A stretch of 64,000 nt of DNA from Candidatus Coprovivens excrementavium (GTDB lineage: Bacteria; Bacillota_I; Bacilli_A; RF39; UBA660): assembly GCA_944363975.1 (NCBI GenBank), contig CALVVU010000001.1, forward strand, positions 372,001 to 436,000, in the 5' to 3' direction. Positions 46,957 through 55,778 of this stretch are shown in pieces; position 1 is the first letter of the stretch, and the number at the start of each line of letters is the position of its first letter. The notes beneath the pieces were generated by a model. It made no database searches. It had not been told where the DNA came from and was given only the letters and a program-made list of their open reading frames with translations. Both the position numbers and the translations under genes were made by a program.

Positions 46957-47847
46957 TTGGATAAAGTTGACGAAAAATTAAAAGAAGGTAATGCTAAAAA
47001 AGGTAATGCTTTAAAAATTATTTTAATTATTATGGTATTTTTAGCTTTGGGAATTTTTATTGGCATTTATGGAACAACAAAATATATGCAAAATAAAGAA
47101 CAAGAAGTAGAAAAACCACAGACTGTTGATGAAAATGAACCTTTAGATATCACTGAAGATGAAAATTATAGTACTTTAATAGATACTTTATATGAAACAG
47201 TAAATGGAAATGTAATGTTTTATTCAACTAAAGGAATTGATATGAGTACTATTGATAATAGTACAAAGCTAGTAATGATATATAATTATTTAAATTCTGC
47301 TAAACAAGGGATTGAAGAAGTAATTACTCAAACTTATTGGGGTTCTGGAGTGTGTCAAAATAATTTTGTTGTAAATCCAACAACTGATAATACAATTTCT
47401 AGTGGGTGTACAATAACAAAGTTTAGTCGTGATTTATTTATACAAACAAGTAAAAAATTATTTAATGATGAAGTATTGGATACTAGTGTAAATTTTAATC
47501 CTTCAGATACTAAAAGTTGTATAGTTGATTTAACTAATAATCTATATATTTGTGGAAACATTGCAAGTAATAATGTGACTGGTGATTTGGAAAGTAAATT
47601 TACTATTTTAAAAGTAACAAAAGATGAAGATGGAACAATTAAGATATATGAAAAAGGTTATTTGTTAGATAATCGTAGTAATGTTAAAGCTCAATATCCT
47701 AATTATGATAATATTTATTTACATTCTACTGATAGTACGGAGTATTACTTTGAATTGAGAAATGCAGATAATTTAACATTTATTCATACTTTTAAAGTTA
47801 ACGACAATAATGAATATTATTATACGGGAACAGCATTAGAAGAATAA
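46957..47847 (+). CDS. Single-pass membrane-anchored hypothetical protein
   Basis: I do not recognise it. 296 aa from TTG after GGAAGGTGAT. Short basic cytoplasmic part (1-20), one transmembrane helix (~22-44), then an extracytoplasmic domain of ~240 residues. That domain has four Cys (SGVCQNN, SGCTITK, KSCIVD, YICGNI), suitable for two disulfides, and predicted beta-rich segments. It has its own terminator. It sits between rpsI and cwlD, where Bacillus has ybaJ/ybaK, but resembles neither. Confidence 0.7.
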   Translation: MDKVDEKLKEGNAKKGNALKIILIIMVFLALGIFIGIYGTTKYMQNKEQEVEKPQTVDENEPLDITEDENYSTLIDTLYETVNGNVMFYSTKGIDMSTIDNSTKLVMIYNYLNSAKQGIEEVITQTYWGSGVCQNNFVVNPTTDNTISSGCTITKFSRDLFIQTSKKLFNDEVLDTSVNFNPSDTKSCIVDLTNNLYICGNIASNNVTGDLESKFTILKVTKDEDGTIKIYEKGYLLDNRSNVKAQYPNYDNIYLHSTDSTEYYFELRNADNLTFIHTFKVNDNNEYYYTGTALEE

Positions 47848-47871
47848 GTTTTGCTTATTCTTTTTTTTTTT
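47840..47871 (+). terminator. Terminator
   Basis: AGAATAAG / CTTATTCT hairpin with a long T run. Confidence 0.85.
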
Positions 47872-47949
47872 AAATATATATAATTAATACTAATTCATTT
47901 ATTTTTGTGATATACTAGTTTATGTTTGAATTAAGGTGTGGGATATGTT

Positions 47950-48792
47950 ATGAATAATAATAAAAATGTGATTGTTAAAAAGAGAAAGAATATGAACGAT
48001 ATTAATATAATAGTTCTTGTGTGTTGTTTAGTTGGCTTTTTACTTTTTTGTTTTATAGTATCTATAGGCCAAAGAGATTTAGATGATAGTAGTTCCAATG
48101 ATTCTACTGATTTTTATTATGATTATTCTAAGGATGTTGATAAATATAAGGATGAAATTGATGCTGAAAAATTAGAAGAAGAAATTGACAATACTGATTC
48201 TGATACTTCTTCTTCATCAAACAAGAAAAATTCTTCTTCACATTCTTTTACTAAGAAATATAATGATTCTTCAACTAATTCTTCTGCTAATAAAGAAGAG
48301 TCATCAAAAAATGAAAGCAGTTCTTCTAACGATAGTAGTTCTTCAATTTCAAATAACTCTATTTCAAAAGGAAAGCAACAAGCATTAAGAAAAGCAAAGG
48401 ATTATTTGGATATAATGTCATTTTCAAAAAGCGGATTGATTAAACAGTTGAAATATGAAGGATTTACTGATGATGAATCTGATTATGCTGTAAATAATTG
48501 TGGTGCTAATTGGAGCGAGCAAGCTTTAGATAAAGCAAAAGATTATTTAGATATAATGGCGTTTTCGAAGAGTGGTTTAATTAAACAATTAAAATATGAT
48601 GGATTTACCCAATCGCAAGCAGAATATGGAGTAAGCAAATGTGGTGCTGATTGGAACGAACAAGCTGTAAAAAAAGCTAAAGACTATTTGGATATAATGT
48701 CATTTTCGAGAAATGGTTTAATTAAACAATTAAAATACGATGGATTTACCCAATCACAGGCGGAATATGGTGTTTCTAATAATGGATTATAA
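47950..48792 (+). CDS. Membrane-anchored Ltp-repeat surface protein
   Basis: 280 aa. Transmembrane anchor at ~20-42, a Ser/Asn/Lys-rich stalk (~45-140), then three Ltp-type repeats of 47 aa (DYLDIMSFSKSGLIKQLKY, GFTQSQAEYGV). These helical repeats occur in host cell-surface lipoproteins and in the phage Ltp protein that blocks DNA injection. Here a transmembrane anchor replaces the lipobox. The third repeat stops after 42 residues at the C-terminus. Confidence 0.82.
   Translation: MNNNKNVIVKKRKNMNDINIIVLVCCLVGFLLFCFIVSIGQRDLDDSSSNDSTDFYYDYSKDVDKYKDEIDAEKLEEEIDNTDSDTSSSSNKKNSSSHSFTKKYNDSSTNSSANKEESSKNESSSSNDSSSSISNNSISKGKQQALRKAKDYLDIMSFSKSGLIKQLKYEGFTDDESDYAVNNCGANWSEQALDKAKDYLDIMAFSKSGLIKQLKYDGFTQSQAEYGVSKCGADWNEQAVKKAKDYLDIMSFSRNGLIKQLKYDGFTQSQAEYGVSNNGL
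48382..48789 (+). repeat. 141-bp tandem repeats encoding Ltp units
   Basis: Copies at 48382-48522, 48523-48663 and a partial copy 48664-48789. Copies 2 and 3 are closest, which points to a recent internal duplication. Confidence 0.85.
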
Positions 48793-48794
48793 AG

Positions 48795-48821
48795 CAAATA
48801 GATGAACTATTTGTTTTTTTT
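48795..48821 (+). terminator. Terminator after the Ltp-repeat gene
   Basis: CAAATAG-ATGAA-CTATTTG then TTTTTTTT. Confidence 0.85.
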
Positions 48822-48857
48822 GTAATTAAGTACTTTTTTATTGAATATTTATTAAAT

Positions 48858-49505
48858 ATGAATAAAAAAATATTTTTGTGGATGTTGATAATGGTAATGT
48901 TATTAACAAGTGTTGTATCGTATAGTAAAGAATTGAATACGAAATTAATTAACAAAACAATTGTTTTGGATGCTGGACATGGAGGTAAAGACAAAGGTAC
49001 TAGTGTAGATGGAATATATGAAAGTGATATTAATTTAAATATAGTTTTAAAATTAAGAAATGAACTTATTAAACAAGGAGTAAATGTTATCCTTACGAGA
49101 GATGGAGATTATGATTTAAGTAGCCCTAATATATCTAGAAGGAAAAAGAGTGATTTTGATAATAGAATAAAACTAATAAATAATAGTAATGCTGATTTAT
49201 ATATTAGTATTCATATAAATTATTTAGATGAAACCAAGTATTATGGAGCACAAGTATTTTATACTAATAGTAATAAAAAGTTGGCTGATGTGATACAGGA
49301 TAAATTTATAAAAAAACTTAATAGTCCAATGTCTTCGAAAGAATTAAGTGATAGTATATATATGTATAAGAAGTTGAACATACCTGGTGTTTTAATAGAA
49401 TGTGGATTTATTTCGAATGCAAAAGAAAGAAAATTATTAATAAGTGAGGAGTATCAAGATAAAATTGTTGATTCTATAATTAGTGGTTTAATTGATTATT
49501 ATTAA
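48858..49505 (+). CDS. cwlD: N-acetylmuramoyl-L-alanine amidase CwlD
   Basis: 215 aa. Signal/anchor segment (4-22), Amidase_3 domain with zinc ligands LDAGHGG, IYESDINL and ISIHINY and catalytic Glu in LIECGFISN. CwlD makes muramic-delta-lactam in the spore cortex. In Bacillus it also follows the truA-rplM-rpsI block, so synteny supports the name. Confidence 0.88.
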   Translation: MNKKIFLWMLIMVMLLTSVVSYSKELNTKLINKTIVLDAGHGGKDKGTSVDGIYESDINLNIVLKLRNELIKQGVNVILTRDGDYDLSSPNISRRKKSDFDNRIKLINNSNADLYISIHINYLDETKYYGAQVFYTNSNKKLADVIQDKFIKKLNSPMSSKELSDSIYMYKKLNIPGVLIECGFISNAKERKLLISEEYQDKIVDSIISGLIDYY

Positions 49506-49551
49506 ATTGTTAATCTATATAATTTATTTTATAATAAAATTGGTGGTATAA

Positions 49552-50331
49552 ATGGATAAAAAGATTATATTAAAAAAGTTATTAAGTTTTTTTGTAGATG
49601 AAAAAGATATTCCAAGTGATTTAGAAAATATGCGTTTATTATGGGATGATACTTTTAATAATATAGATGTTAATAAAGTAAGTGATGAAGTATTAAAATT
49701 AGAAGATCAATACTTAAGATTAGATATATTAAATAGAGGTTTAACTAATTCAGAGAAGTTAACAACTGGTAGTTTTTCTGGTAATATGAGTTATCATAAT
49801 AGTAATCGGATATATATATGGAAGGGGGATATTACTAATATATATGCTGATATTGTCGTTAATTCAATAGAGTATGACTCTTTTATAAATAAACAATTTA
49901 ATAATAGTGTATTTCATAAAAGTGGTTTAAGGCTTGTTAAAAAAGTTAATTCAATTGTTAAGGATTGTGAATTTGAGTATTCTGATGTGTTTATTACTAG
50001 AGGATATAATTTACCTTGTGATTTGATTATACATGTTTTATTACCAAACTTAGAAAATGAATTAACTGATGATGATCTTGTTACTTTGAAGATGGCTTAT
50101 ATAAATATTTTAGAATGTACTAATAATAATATGATGAAGATAATTGTTGTTCCTACTTTAGGGATTAATGATGGGGTAAAAGATATTCATAAGTTAGCAA
50201 AATTAGCTATTACAGCGATAGATGAATATTTAGATAAACAATCGACAATTGAAAAAGTTATAATAAGTGTTACAAGTGAAGAGGAATATGAAATATATAA
50301 AGAATTACTTATAGGTGATAATAATGCATGA
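49552..50331 (+). CDS. Divergent macro-domain protein
   Basis: 259 aa. An N-terminal helical part (EDQYLRLDILNRGL) and then WKGDITNIYADIVVNSIEYD match the layout of zinc-containing ADP-ribosyl hydrolases of the macro family. The ligand motif VNAAN is VNSIE, and the Cys/His zinc-binding segment is replaced by KQFNNSVFHKSG. The catalytic activity is probably lost, though ADP-ribose binding is possible. It overlaps the DUF5131 gene by 8 bp, so the two probably act together. Confidence 0.7.
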   Translation: MDKKIILKKLLSFFVDEKDIPSDLENMRLLWDDTFNNIDVNKVSDEVLKLEDQYLRLDILNRGLTNSEKLTTGSFSGNMSYHNSNRIYIWKGDITNIYADIVVNSIEYDSFINKQFNNSVFHKSGLRLVKKVNSIVKDCEFEYSDVFITRGYNLPCDLIIHVLLPNLENELTDDDLVTLKMAYINILECTNNNMMKIIVVPTLGINDGVKDIHKLAKLAITAIDEYLDKQSTIEKVIISVTSEEEYEIYKELLIGDNNA

Positions 50332-51199
50332 TATATGGAATCCATGGCATGGCTGTCGTAAAAAAAGTGAAGGTTGTGCAAATTGCTATATGTTTTATTT
50401 AGATAAAAAGCACCAAAACAAAGTTCCTAGTGATAAAGTATATAAAACAAATAGTTTTAATTACCCATTACAAAAAAATAGAGACGGAAGTTATAAAGTA
50501 AAATCTGGTGAGCAATTAAGAATTTGCATGACTTCGGATTTTTTTGTTGAAGAAGCTGATAAATGGCGTGATGAAGCTTGGGATATAATACGAAGAAGAA
50601 AAGATATATCTTTTTTTGTATTAACAAAAAGGCCAGAAAGAGTACTTGATCATCTACCGTCGGATTGGGGAGATGGTTATGAAAATGTTTTTTTTAATGT
50701 GACTTGTGAAAATCAAAAGAGAGCGGATGAAAGATTACCGATATTATTGTCGTTGCCTTTTAAACATAAAGGAATTATGTGTGCTCCTTTTTTAGGAGAA
50801 GTTAATATAGGTGAGTATTTAGATTCTGGTCAAATTGAACAAGTAATTGTAGGTGGCGAAAATTATGATGGAGCTAGACCATGTAATTTTGATTGGGTAA
50901 AGAAGTTACATGAGGAATGTGTTAAGAGAAATATTACTTTTTGTTTTATGGAAACAGGGACTATTTTTATAAAGGATGGAAAAAATTATACTATTAATAG
51001 TAAGGAACTGCAAAGTAAGATGGCGTTTAAATCTGGAATGAATTATCAAGGAAGGAAGATTAAATTTAAATTATATGATGAATTTTTAAATGAATTAAAT
51101 GAAGATGAATTATATAAACCTTTTTGGAATAATAAATGCTTAGAATGTGGAAGTAAAATAATATGTAATGGTTGTTCAAAATGTGGTAAGTGTAAATAA
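50324..51199 (+). CDS. DUF5131 (phage Gp37/Gp68-like) protein
   Basis: 291 aa. Begins DIWNPWHGCRKKSEGCANCY, the family's Cys motif, which resembles a radical-SAM cluster site. FVLTKRPERVLDHLP and VIVGGENYDGARPCNFDWV are further family blocks. A C-terminal zinc-ribbon-like Cys cluster (CLECGSKIICNGCSKCGKC) ends the protein. The function of the family is not established; it is common in phages and mobile regions. Confidence 0.82.
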   Translation: MHDIWNPWHGCRKKSEGCANCYMFYLDKKHQNKVPSDKVYKTNSFNYPLQKNRDGSYKVKSGEQLRICMTSDFFVEEADKWRDEAWDIIRRRKDISFFVLTKRPERVLDHLPSDWGDGYENVFFNVTCENQKRADERLPILLSLPFKHKGIMCAPFLGEVNIGEYLDSGQIEQVIVGGENYDGARPCNFDWVKKLHEECVKRNITFCFMETGTIFIKDGKNYTINSKELQSKMAFKSGMNYQGRKIKFKLYDEFLNELNEDELYKPFWNNKCLECGSKIICNGCSKCGKCK

Positions 51200-51200
51200 A

Positions 51201-51224
51201 AAAACTCTTAAAAGAGTTTTAGTA
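51201..51224. terminator. Convergent terminator
   Basis: AAAACTCT / AGAGTTTT between the DUF5131 gene (+) and the phospholipase-like gene (-). Confidence 0.65.
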
Positions 51225-52193
51225 AGAGAAATATTTCATTCTAATATTTTTATCTATTTCGATGCCAGTACTATAATCAAGATTAGGAATTATATCTATT
51301 AATTGTTTAATGTCTTGTTTATCATATAAAACTTTATTTATTTCTTTTATTATTTTTAAAGTTTTATTTAAGCTTATCATAAGTAGATCGTCAAATGATG
51401 TATTATATTTTAAGTTAGGAAATGAAGGGTGATTCCATTCTCGATGATTTAAATTTAAAATATCTTTATTAATAGTTTGGTTATGAGTACTATAAGATTG
51501 AAGATAACCAAAATAATTATTAGTTATTTTATCTATTATTTTATATATTTTTTCTTTTAAACCTGAATAATCATTGATAAATAGAAAGTTTATTATTTTA
51601 GCATCTCTAATACCTTTAAGGTAATATTTAGAGATGTTTTTTTCGTTGTATGTATTATAGTAGATAGTTGAAATCATTTTACTAAGATTTTTAGAAAACT
51701 TTGGTTTTTTGATTATATCTTTGTTTAAATTACAATTTTTGTACGTTTTATTAGTATATTTTTGATAGTAAATGGAATCTAAATCTTTTTCGATGTGGTT
51801 ATGTTCTCCACGATATTTTTGCGTTTTTTTATTATGGCGCCAGACTCCTGTTTTATAAAAAATGTAAGGATGACATGTTGTATCTAAACAATAATGAGTA
51901 ATTGTTCCATAAAGATAAGCAATAGCTTGATGATTATTTTCTAAGTTGTTTTCTTGGATATATTTAATTATATTTATAATATAATCTTGCGTTTTTTGAT
52001 GATGAGCAGTATGTCCTAATTGTTTAATTCTTTTACTAATAAATGGATTAAAAGTATAATAAAATAAATAATCATGACTTTGAGCAAATGTATAATAAAT
52101 TGTTAATTCTTTGTTTATATGATTTTTTTCGTCATTTGTTAAATTGTTATATACTTCTTGAGCAAAAAAATGATGTGTAGTTATTGATGGCAT
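51219..52193 (-). CDS. Zinc-dependent phospholipase C-like protein
   Basis: 324 aa, no signal peptide. His-rich metal-binding motifs THHFFAQ, AQSHDYLFYY, GHTAHHQK and THYCLDTTCHPY match the Zn_dep_PLPC fold. Hydrolysis of a phosphoester is likely; the substrate is unknown. It is the only minus-strand gene on the right arm and is flanked by accessory genes. Confidence 0.85.
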   Translation of the reverse strand: MPSITTHHFFAQEVYNNLTNDEKNHINKELTIYYTFAQSHDYLFYYTFNPFISKRIKQLGHTAHHQKTQDYIINIIKYIQENNLENNHQAIAYLYGTITHYCLDTTCHPYIFYKTGVWRHNKKTQKYRGEHNHIEKDLDSIYYQKYTNKTYKNCNLNKDIIKKPKFSKNLSKMISTIYYNTYNEKNISKYYLKGIRDAKIINFLFINDYSGLKEKIYKIIDKITNNYFGYLQSYSTHNQTINKDILNLNHREWNHPSFPNLKYNTSFDDLLMISLNKTLKIIKEINKVLYDKQDIKQLIDIIPNLDYSTGIEIDKNIRMKYFSY

Positions 52194-52290
52194 AATATCA
52201 CCTTTTGTTATTATACCATATGTTCTATAAATATAGTATTTCCTTAGATTTTTAAGTGTGTTATAATTATAAATAATAGGGTGATGCTAG

Positions 52291-53232
52291 ATGATAAAGA
52301 CATTTAAGACAATAGATGAGCAGTTAGATATTTTAAAAAGTAAAGGTCTTAAAATAAACGATATTGATTATGCAAAAGATGTTTTGTTGCGTGAAAACTA
52401 TTTCTTTATAAGTGGCTATAGACACTTATTTTTAAAGTCACCAAAAGATAGAATGTTTATTCCTGGAGCAGATTTTACAGAATTGTATGCAATGTTTAAT
52501 TTTGATCGTCAAATTAGGAATATTTTCTTTAAAAATATATTAATAGTTGAAAATAATGCTAAAAGTATATTTTCTTATCAATTATCAAGAAAATATGGTA
52601 TTAAAGAGAAGAATTATTTGAATCCATCAAATTTTGATCGTTCAAATGATAAAGCTAGACAAGTTAATGATTTATTAAAGAAGATTAAACGTCAAATAAG
52701 AGTTAATGGAGGACAACACTCAGCTACAATGCATTATATTAGTAATTATGGTTATGTACCATTTTGGGTTGTTGTTAAAGTTTTATCTTTTGGATTAATA
52801 TCTGAATTATTTACGATACTTAAAAAAGAAGATCAAAAGGAAATTGCTAGTGTATATGGTATTTCTCCGGATGACTTAATGGTTTATTTACCTATATTGG
52901 CTAACTTTAGAAATTTATGTGCTCATGAAGATATTATGTATGATCATAAAACTCAAAGATATATTGATGATACGAAATTTCATGCTTATTTAAATATTCC
53001 TAAAATGGATGGTGAATATATATATGGTAAAGATGATTTATTTGCATTAGTTATAATATTAAAACAATTATTGCGTGAGGAAGATTTTACTTTACTTATT
53101 AATGAATTATCATATGAATTAGATATTCTAGGTGGAAAATTACATAGTATAGATATAGATAAGGTTTTGGATAGAATGGGATTTCCTGTTAATTTTAGAG
53201 ATATAGCGAGGATAGATGATTATGGACAATAA
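52291..53232 (+). CDS. Abi_2-family (AbiD/AbiF-like) protein
   Basis: 313 aa. The N-terminus TFKTIDEQLDILKSKGL and LLRENYFFISGYRHLF are typical of Abi_2. The HEPN-type motif RNLCAH is at 207-212 (Arg207, His212), followed by EDIMYD. Related proteins abort phage infection or act as RNA-cutting toxins. It stands alone and its end overlaps the htrA start. Confidence 0.86.
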   Translation: MIKTFKTIDEQLDILKSKGLKINDIDYAKDVLLRENYFFISGYRHLFLKSPKDRMFIPGADFTELYAMFNFDRQIRNIFFKNILIVENNAKSIFSYQLSRKYGIKEKNYLNPSNFDRSNDKARQVNDLLKKIKRQIRVNGGQHSATMHYISNYGYVPFWVVVKVLSFGLISELFTILKKEDQKEIASVYGISPDDLMVYLPILANFRNLCAHEDIMYDHKTQRYIDDTKFHAYLNIPKMDGEYIYGKDDLFALVIILKQLLREEDFTLLINELSYELDILGGKLHSIDIDKVLDRMGFPVNFRDIARIDDYGQ

Positions 53233-54355
53233 TTCTTATGATTATGTAAAGAGATCTAAAATAAAAAAAAATAATATAGTTCTAATAATCTTTGTGACTG
53301 CAATTATATCGGCTGTCTTAGGAGCTGGATCGATTTTTGTAGTATTACGTTTTTTTCCAGATTTGGCTTTTGATTATGTAACTAATGTTACGAAAACAGA
53401 AAAAGAAGTTACTGTAACTGATACGGGAATAGCTGATGCTGTTGAAAAGATTTATGATGCTGTAGTTACAGTTAGAACATATAAAAATGGTCAGTTGTTT
53501 GCGACGGGTACAGGATTTGTTTATAAAAAAGTTAATGATGAGTATTATTTATTAACTAATTATCATGTAATTGAAGATGGTGATAGAGTAAGTGTTGTTT
53601 TTTCAGATGGCTCTGAGAAAAATGTAATAGTAGAAAATGGTGATAAGTATTCTGATATAGCTGTTTTATCTTATAATAGTGATGATGAATTACTTGTGGC
53701 GGAACTTGGTAGTAGTGTTGATATGCGTGTTGGTGATACTGTATTTGCGATTGGATCACCCCTTGATTCTGATGTATATTCATGGAGTGTAACAAGAGGA
53801 ATATTATCAGGTAAAGATCGTGAGGTAGAAGTTAGTACAACTAATTCAACAATGTCCGATTGGATTATGTTAGTTTTACAAACTGATGCAGCTATAAATA
53901 GTGGAAATTCAGGTGGACCATTATGTAATAGTAATGGTCAAGTAATTGGAATTACGAATATGAAACTTATTACTGATGGAGTTGAAGGAATGGGATTTGC
54001 TATTCCAATAGAAGAAGTTGTTAATTATGCTGATGCAATAATTAATGGAGAAGAGATAGCAAGACCTTATATTGGAGTGGCTATGACAGATGCGAATTCT
54101 TCTTATACATCGCGAGTTTATGGCTTTGAACCAATGGATGGTGTTCTATTAGATAGTGTAGAAGGAAATTCTCCTGCTAGTAAAGCTGGTCTTAAAAAGG
54201 GAGATATAATTACAGCAATTAATGATGTTGAAGTAAAGAATGTAGCTTCACTACGTTATCAGTTATATAAATATAAAATTGGAGAAACTATAACAGTAAA
54301 ATATATAAGAGATGGGCATTCGAAGACAACAGAACTAACTCTTGTTTCTAATTAA
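53222..54355 (+). CDS. htrA: HtrA-like serine protease
   Basis: 377 aa. Cytoplasmic basic tail, one transmembrane helix (~18-40), trypsin-like domain with His in TNYHVIEDGD, Asp in YSDIAVL and Ser in INSGNSGGPL, then one PDZ domain (~275-372). An extracytoplasmic quality-control protease. ATG 53222 is preferred over 53216 by distance to GAGGA. Overlaps the Abi gene by 11 bp. Confidence 0.92.
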   Translation: MDNNSYDYVKRSKIKKNNIVLIIFVTAIISAVLGAGSIFVVLRFFPDLAFDYVTNVTKTEKEVTVTDTGIADAVEKIYDAVVTVRTYKNGQLFATGTGFVYKKVNDEYYLLTNYHVIEDGDRVSVVFSDGSEKNVIVENGDKYSDIAVLSYNSDDELLVAELGSSVDMRVGDTVFAIGSPLDSDVYSWSVTRGILSGKDREVEVSTTNSTMSDWIMLVLQTDAAINSGNSGGPLCNSNGQVIGITNMKLITDGVEGMGFAIPIEEVVNYADAIINGEEIARPYIGVAMTDANSSYTSRVYGFEPMDGVLLDSVEGNSPASKAGLKKGDIITAINDVEVKNVASLRYQLYKYKIGETITVKYIRDGHSKTTELTLVSN

Positions 54356-54378
54356 ACTGATTCTTTGAATCAGTTTTT
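54354..54378 (+). terminator. Terminator after htrA
   Basis: AAACTGATTC / GAATCAGTTT hairpin overlapping the stop codon, then TT. Confidence 0.8.
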
Positions 54379-54386
54379 GATTTTTA

Positions 54387-54395
54387 TGATATAAT
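54387..54395 (+). promoter_or_regulatory. rimO promoter, extended -10
   Basis: TGATATAAT right after the T-rich 3' side of the htrA terminator. Confidence 0.5.
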
Positions 54396-54418
54396 ACTTT
54401 TGCATTTGAGGTGAGATT

Positions 54419-55720
54419 ATGAAAGTTGGTTTTATATCGTTAGGTTGTTCGAAAAACTTAGTTGTAACAGAAGAATTAATTGGTTTATTTAAAAAAAGAA
54501 ATTTTCAGATAGTGAGTGAACCAGAGGAAGCAGATATATTAATAATAAATACCTGTGGTTTTATTGAATCAGCTAAAGATGAAGGAATAAAGACAATATT
54601 AGAAATGGCTGATTATAAAGAACAAAAATGTAAGTACTTAATTGTTATTGGATGTTTAGTTGAAAGATACGAAGAAGAATTAAGAAAAGAATTACCTGAA
54701 GTAGATTTATTTGTTAAGATTAAAGACTATGATAGTTTATGGAATAAAATAGATAATTTAATAAAGAATGGTAAAGAAAATGATAGTTTGAATTATAAAG
54801 ATCGTGTAATAACTACAGGAGATGTAATGGCTTATCTAAAGATTGCTGAAGGATGTAGTAATTATTGTACATATTGTGCAATTCCTTATATTCAAGGAAA
54901 GTATATTTCTAGAAAATATGAAGATATTTTGGATGAAGCTCATTTGTTAGCTAAGAGAGGGATAAAGGAATTAGTGGTTATTGCTCAAGATACTACGAAA
55001 TATGGAATAGATTTATATGGTAAAAGTAGATTAGCGGAATTATTAGATGACTTATGTAAGATAGATGGTATTAAATGGATTAGATTTTTATATTCATATC
55101 CTGAGAGTATTGACGATGAATTAATTGATGTTGTAAAAAGGAATGATAAAATTTGTAAATATTTTGATTTACCTATACAACATATTTCTGATTCAATTTT
55201 AAAAAGAATGAATCGCAAAAGTACAGGTGAAGAAATTAGAAATTTAATTAGTAAATTAAGAAAAGAAATACCAAATGTTATTTTAAGAACAACATTAATT
55301 GTTGGATTTCCAGGAGAGACTGAAGAAGATTTTAAACAACTTTGTTCATTTGTTAAGGAAAGTAAATTTGATAGATTAGGAGCATTCTCTTATAGTGCAG
55401 AAGATGGTACTCCGGCAGCTAGGTTTAAAGATCAAATAAAAGAAGAAGTTAAAGAAGAAAGACGTAATAATATAATGGAATTACAACAAGAAGTTAGTAA
55501 AAATAATTTACATAATAAAGTTGGAAATATATATGAATGTTTAATAGAAAATATTACAGAAGATGGAGAATATTATATTGGTAGAAGTTGGATGGATGTA
55601 CCTAGTGAAGATGGTGTAGTGTATATTAAATATAATCCTGAATATATGATTAATGAATTTGTAAAAGTTAAAATAACTGATTCTGATGAGTATGATTTGT
55701 ATGGTTATATAGTTGAATAA
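54419..55720 (+). CDS. rimO: Ribosomal protein S12 methylthiotransferase RimO
   Basis: 433 aa. Three modules: UPF0004 domain (SLGCSKNLV, NTCGFIESAK, GCL), radical-SAM core (GCSNYCTYCAIP) and C-terminal TRAM domain. VVTEEL follows the first cluster Cys as in RimO rather than MiaB. Modifies Asp89 of S12. Confidence 0.92.
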   Translation: MKVGFISLGCSKNLVVTEELIGLFKKRNFQIVSEPEEADILIINTCGFIESAKDEGIKTILEMADYKEQKCKYLIVIGCLVERYEEELRKELPEVDLFVKIKDYDSLWNKIDNLIKNGKENDSLNYKDRVITTGDVMAYLKIAEGCSNYCTYCAIPYIQGKYISRKYEDILDEAHLLAKRGIKELVVIAQDTTKYGIDLYGKSRLAELLDDLCKIDGIKWIRFLYSYPESIDDELIDVVKRNDKICKYFDLPIQHISDSILKRMNRKSTGEEIRNLISKLRKEIPNVILRTTLIVGFPGETEEDFKQLCSFVKESKFDRLGAFSYSAEDGTPAARFKDQIKEEVKEERRNNIMELQQEVSKNNLHNKVGNIYECLIENITEDGEYYIGRSWMDVPSEDGVVYIKYNPEYMINEFVKVKITDSDEYDLYGYIVE

Positions 55721-55747
55721 AAAGCATTTTATAATGCTTTTTTTTTA
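55719..55747 (+). terminator. Terminator after rimO
   Basis: AAAAAGCATT / AATGCTTTTT hairpin. Confidence 0.85.
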
Positions 55748-55756
55748 TGATATAAT
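55748..55756 (+). promoter_or_regulatory. Extended -10 promoter of the type VII substrate cluster
   Basis: TGATATAAT starts one base after the rimO terminator T-run. Confidence 0.5.
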
Positions 55757-55778
55757 TATTCATAATAGAGGTGGTCTA

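Noticed and set aside
48382-48789. Possible CRISPR-like or satellite array
   Set aside because: The 141-bp units have no spacers and keep a reading frame with known Ltp repeats; they are protein repeats.
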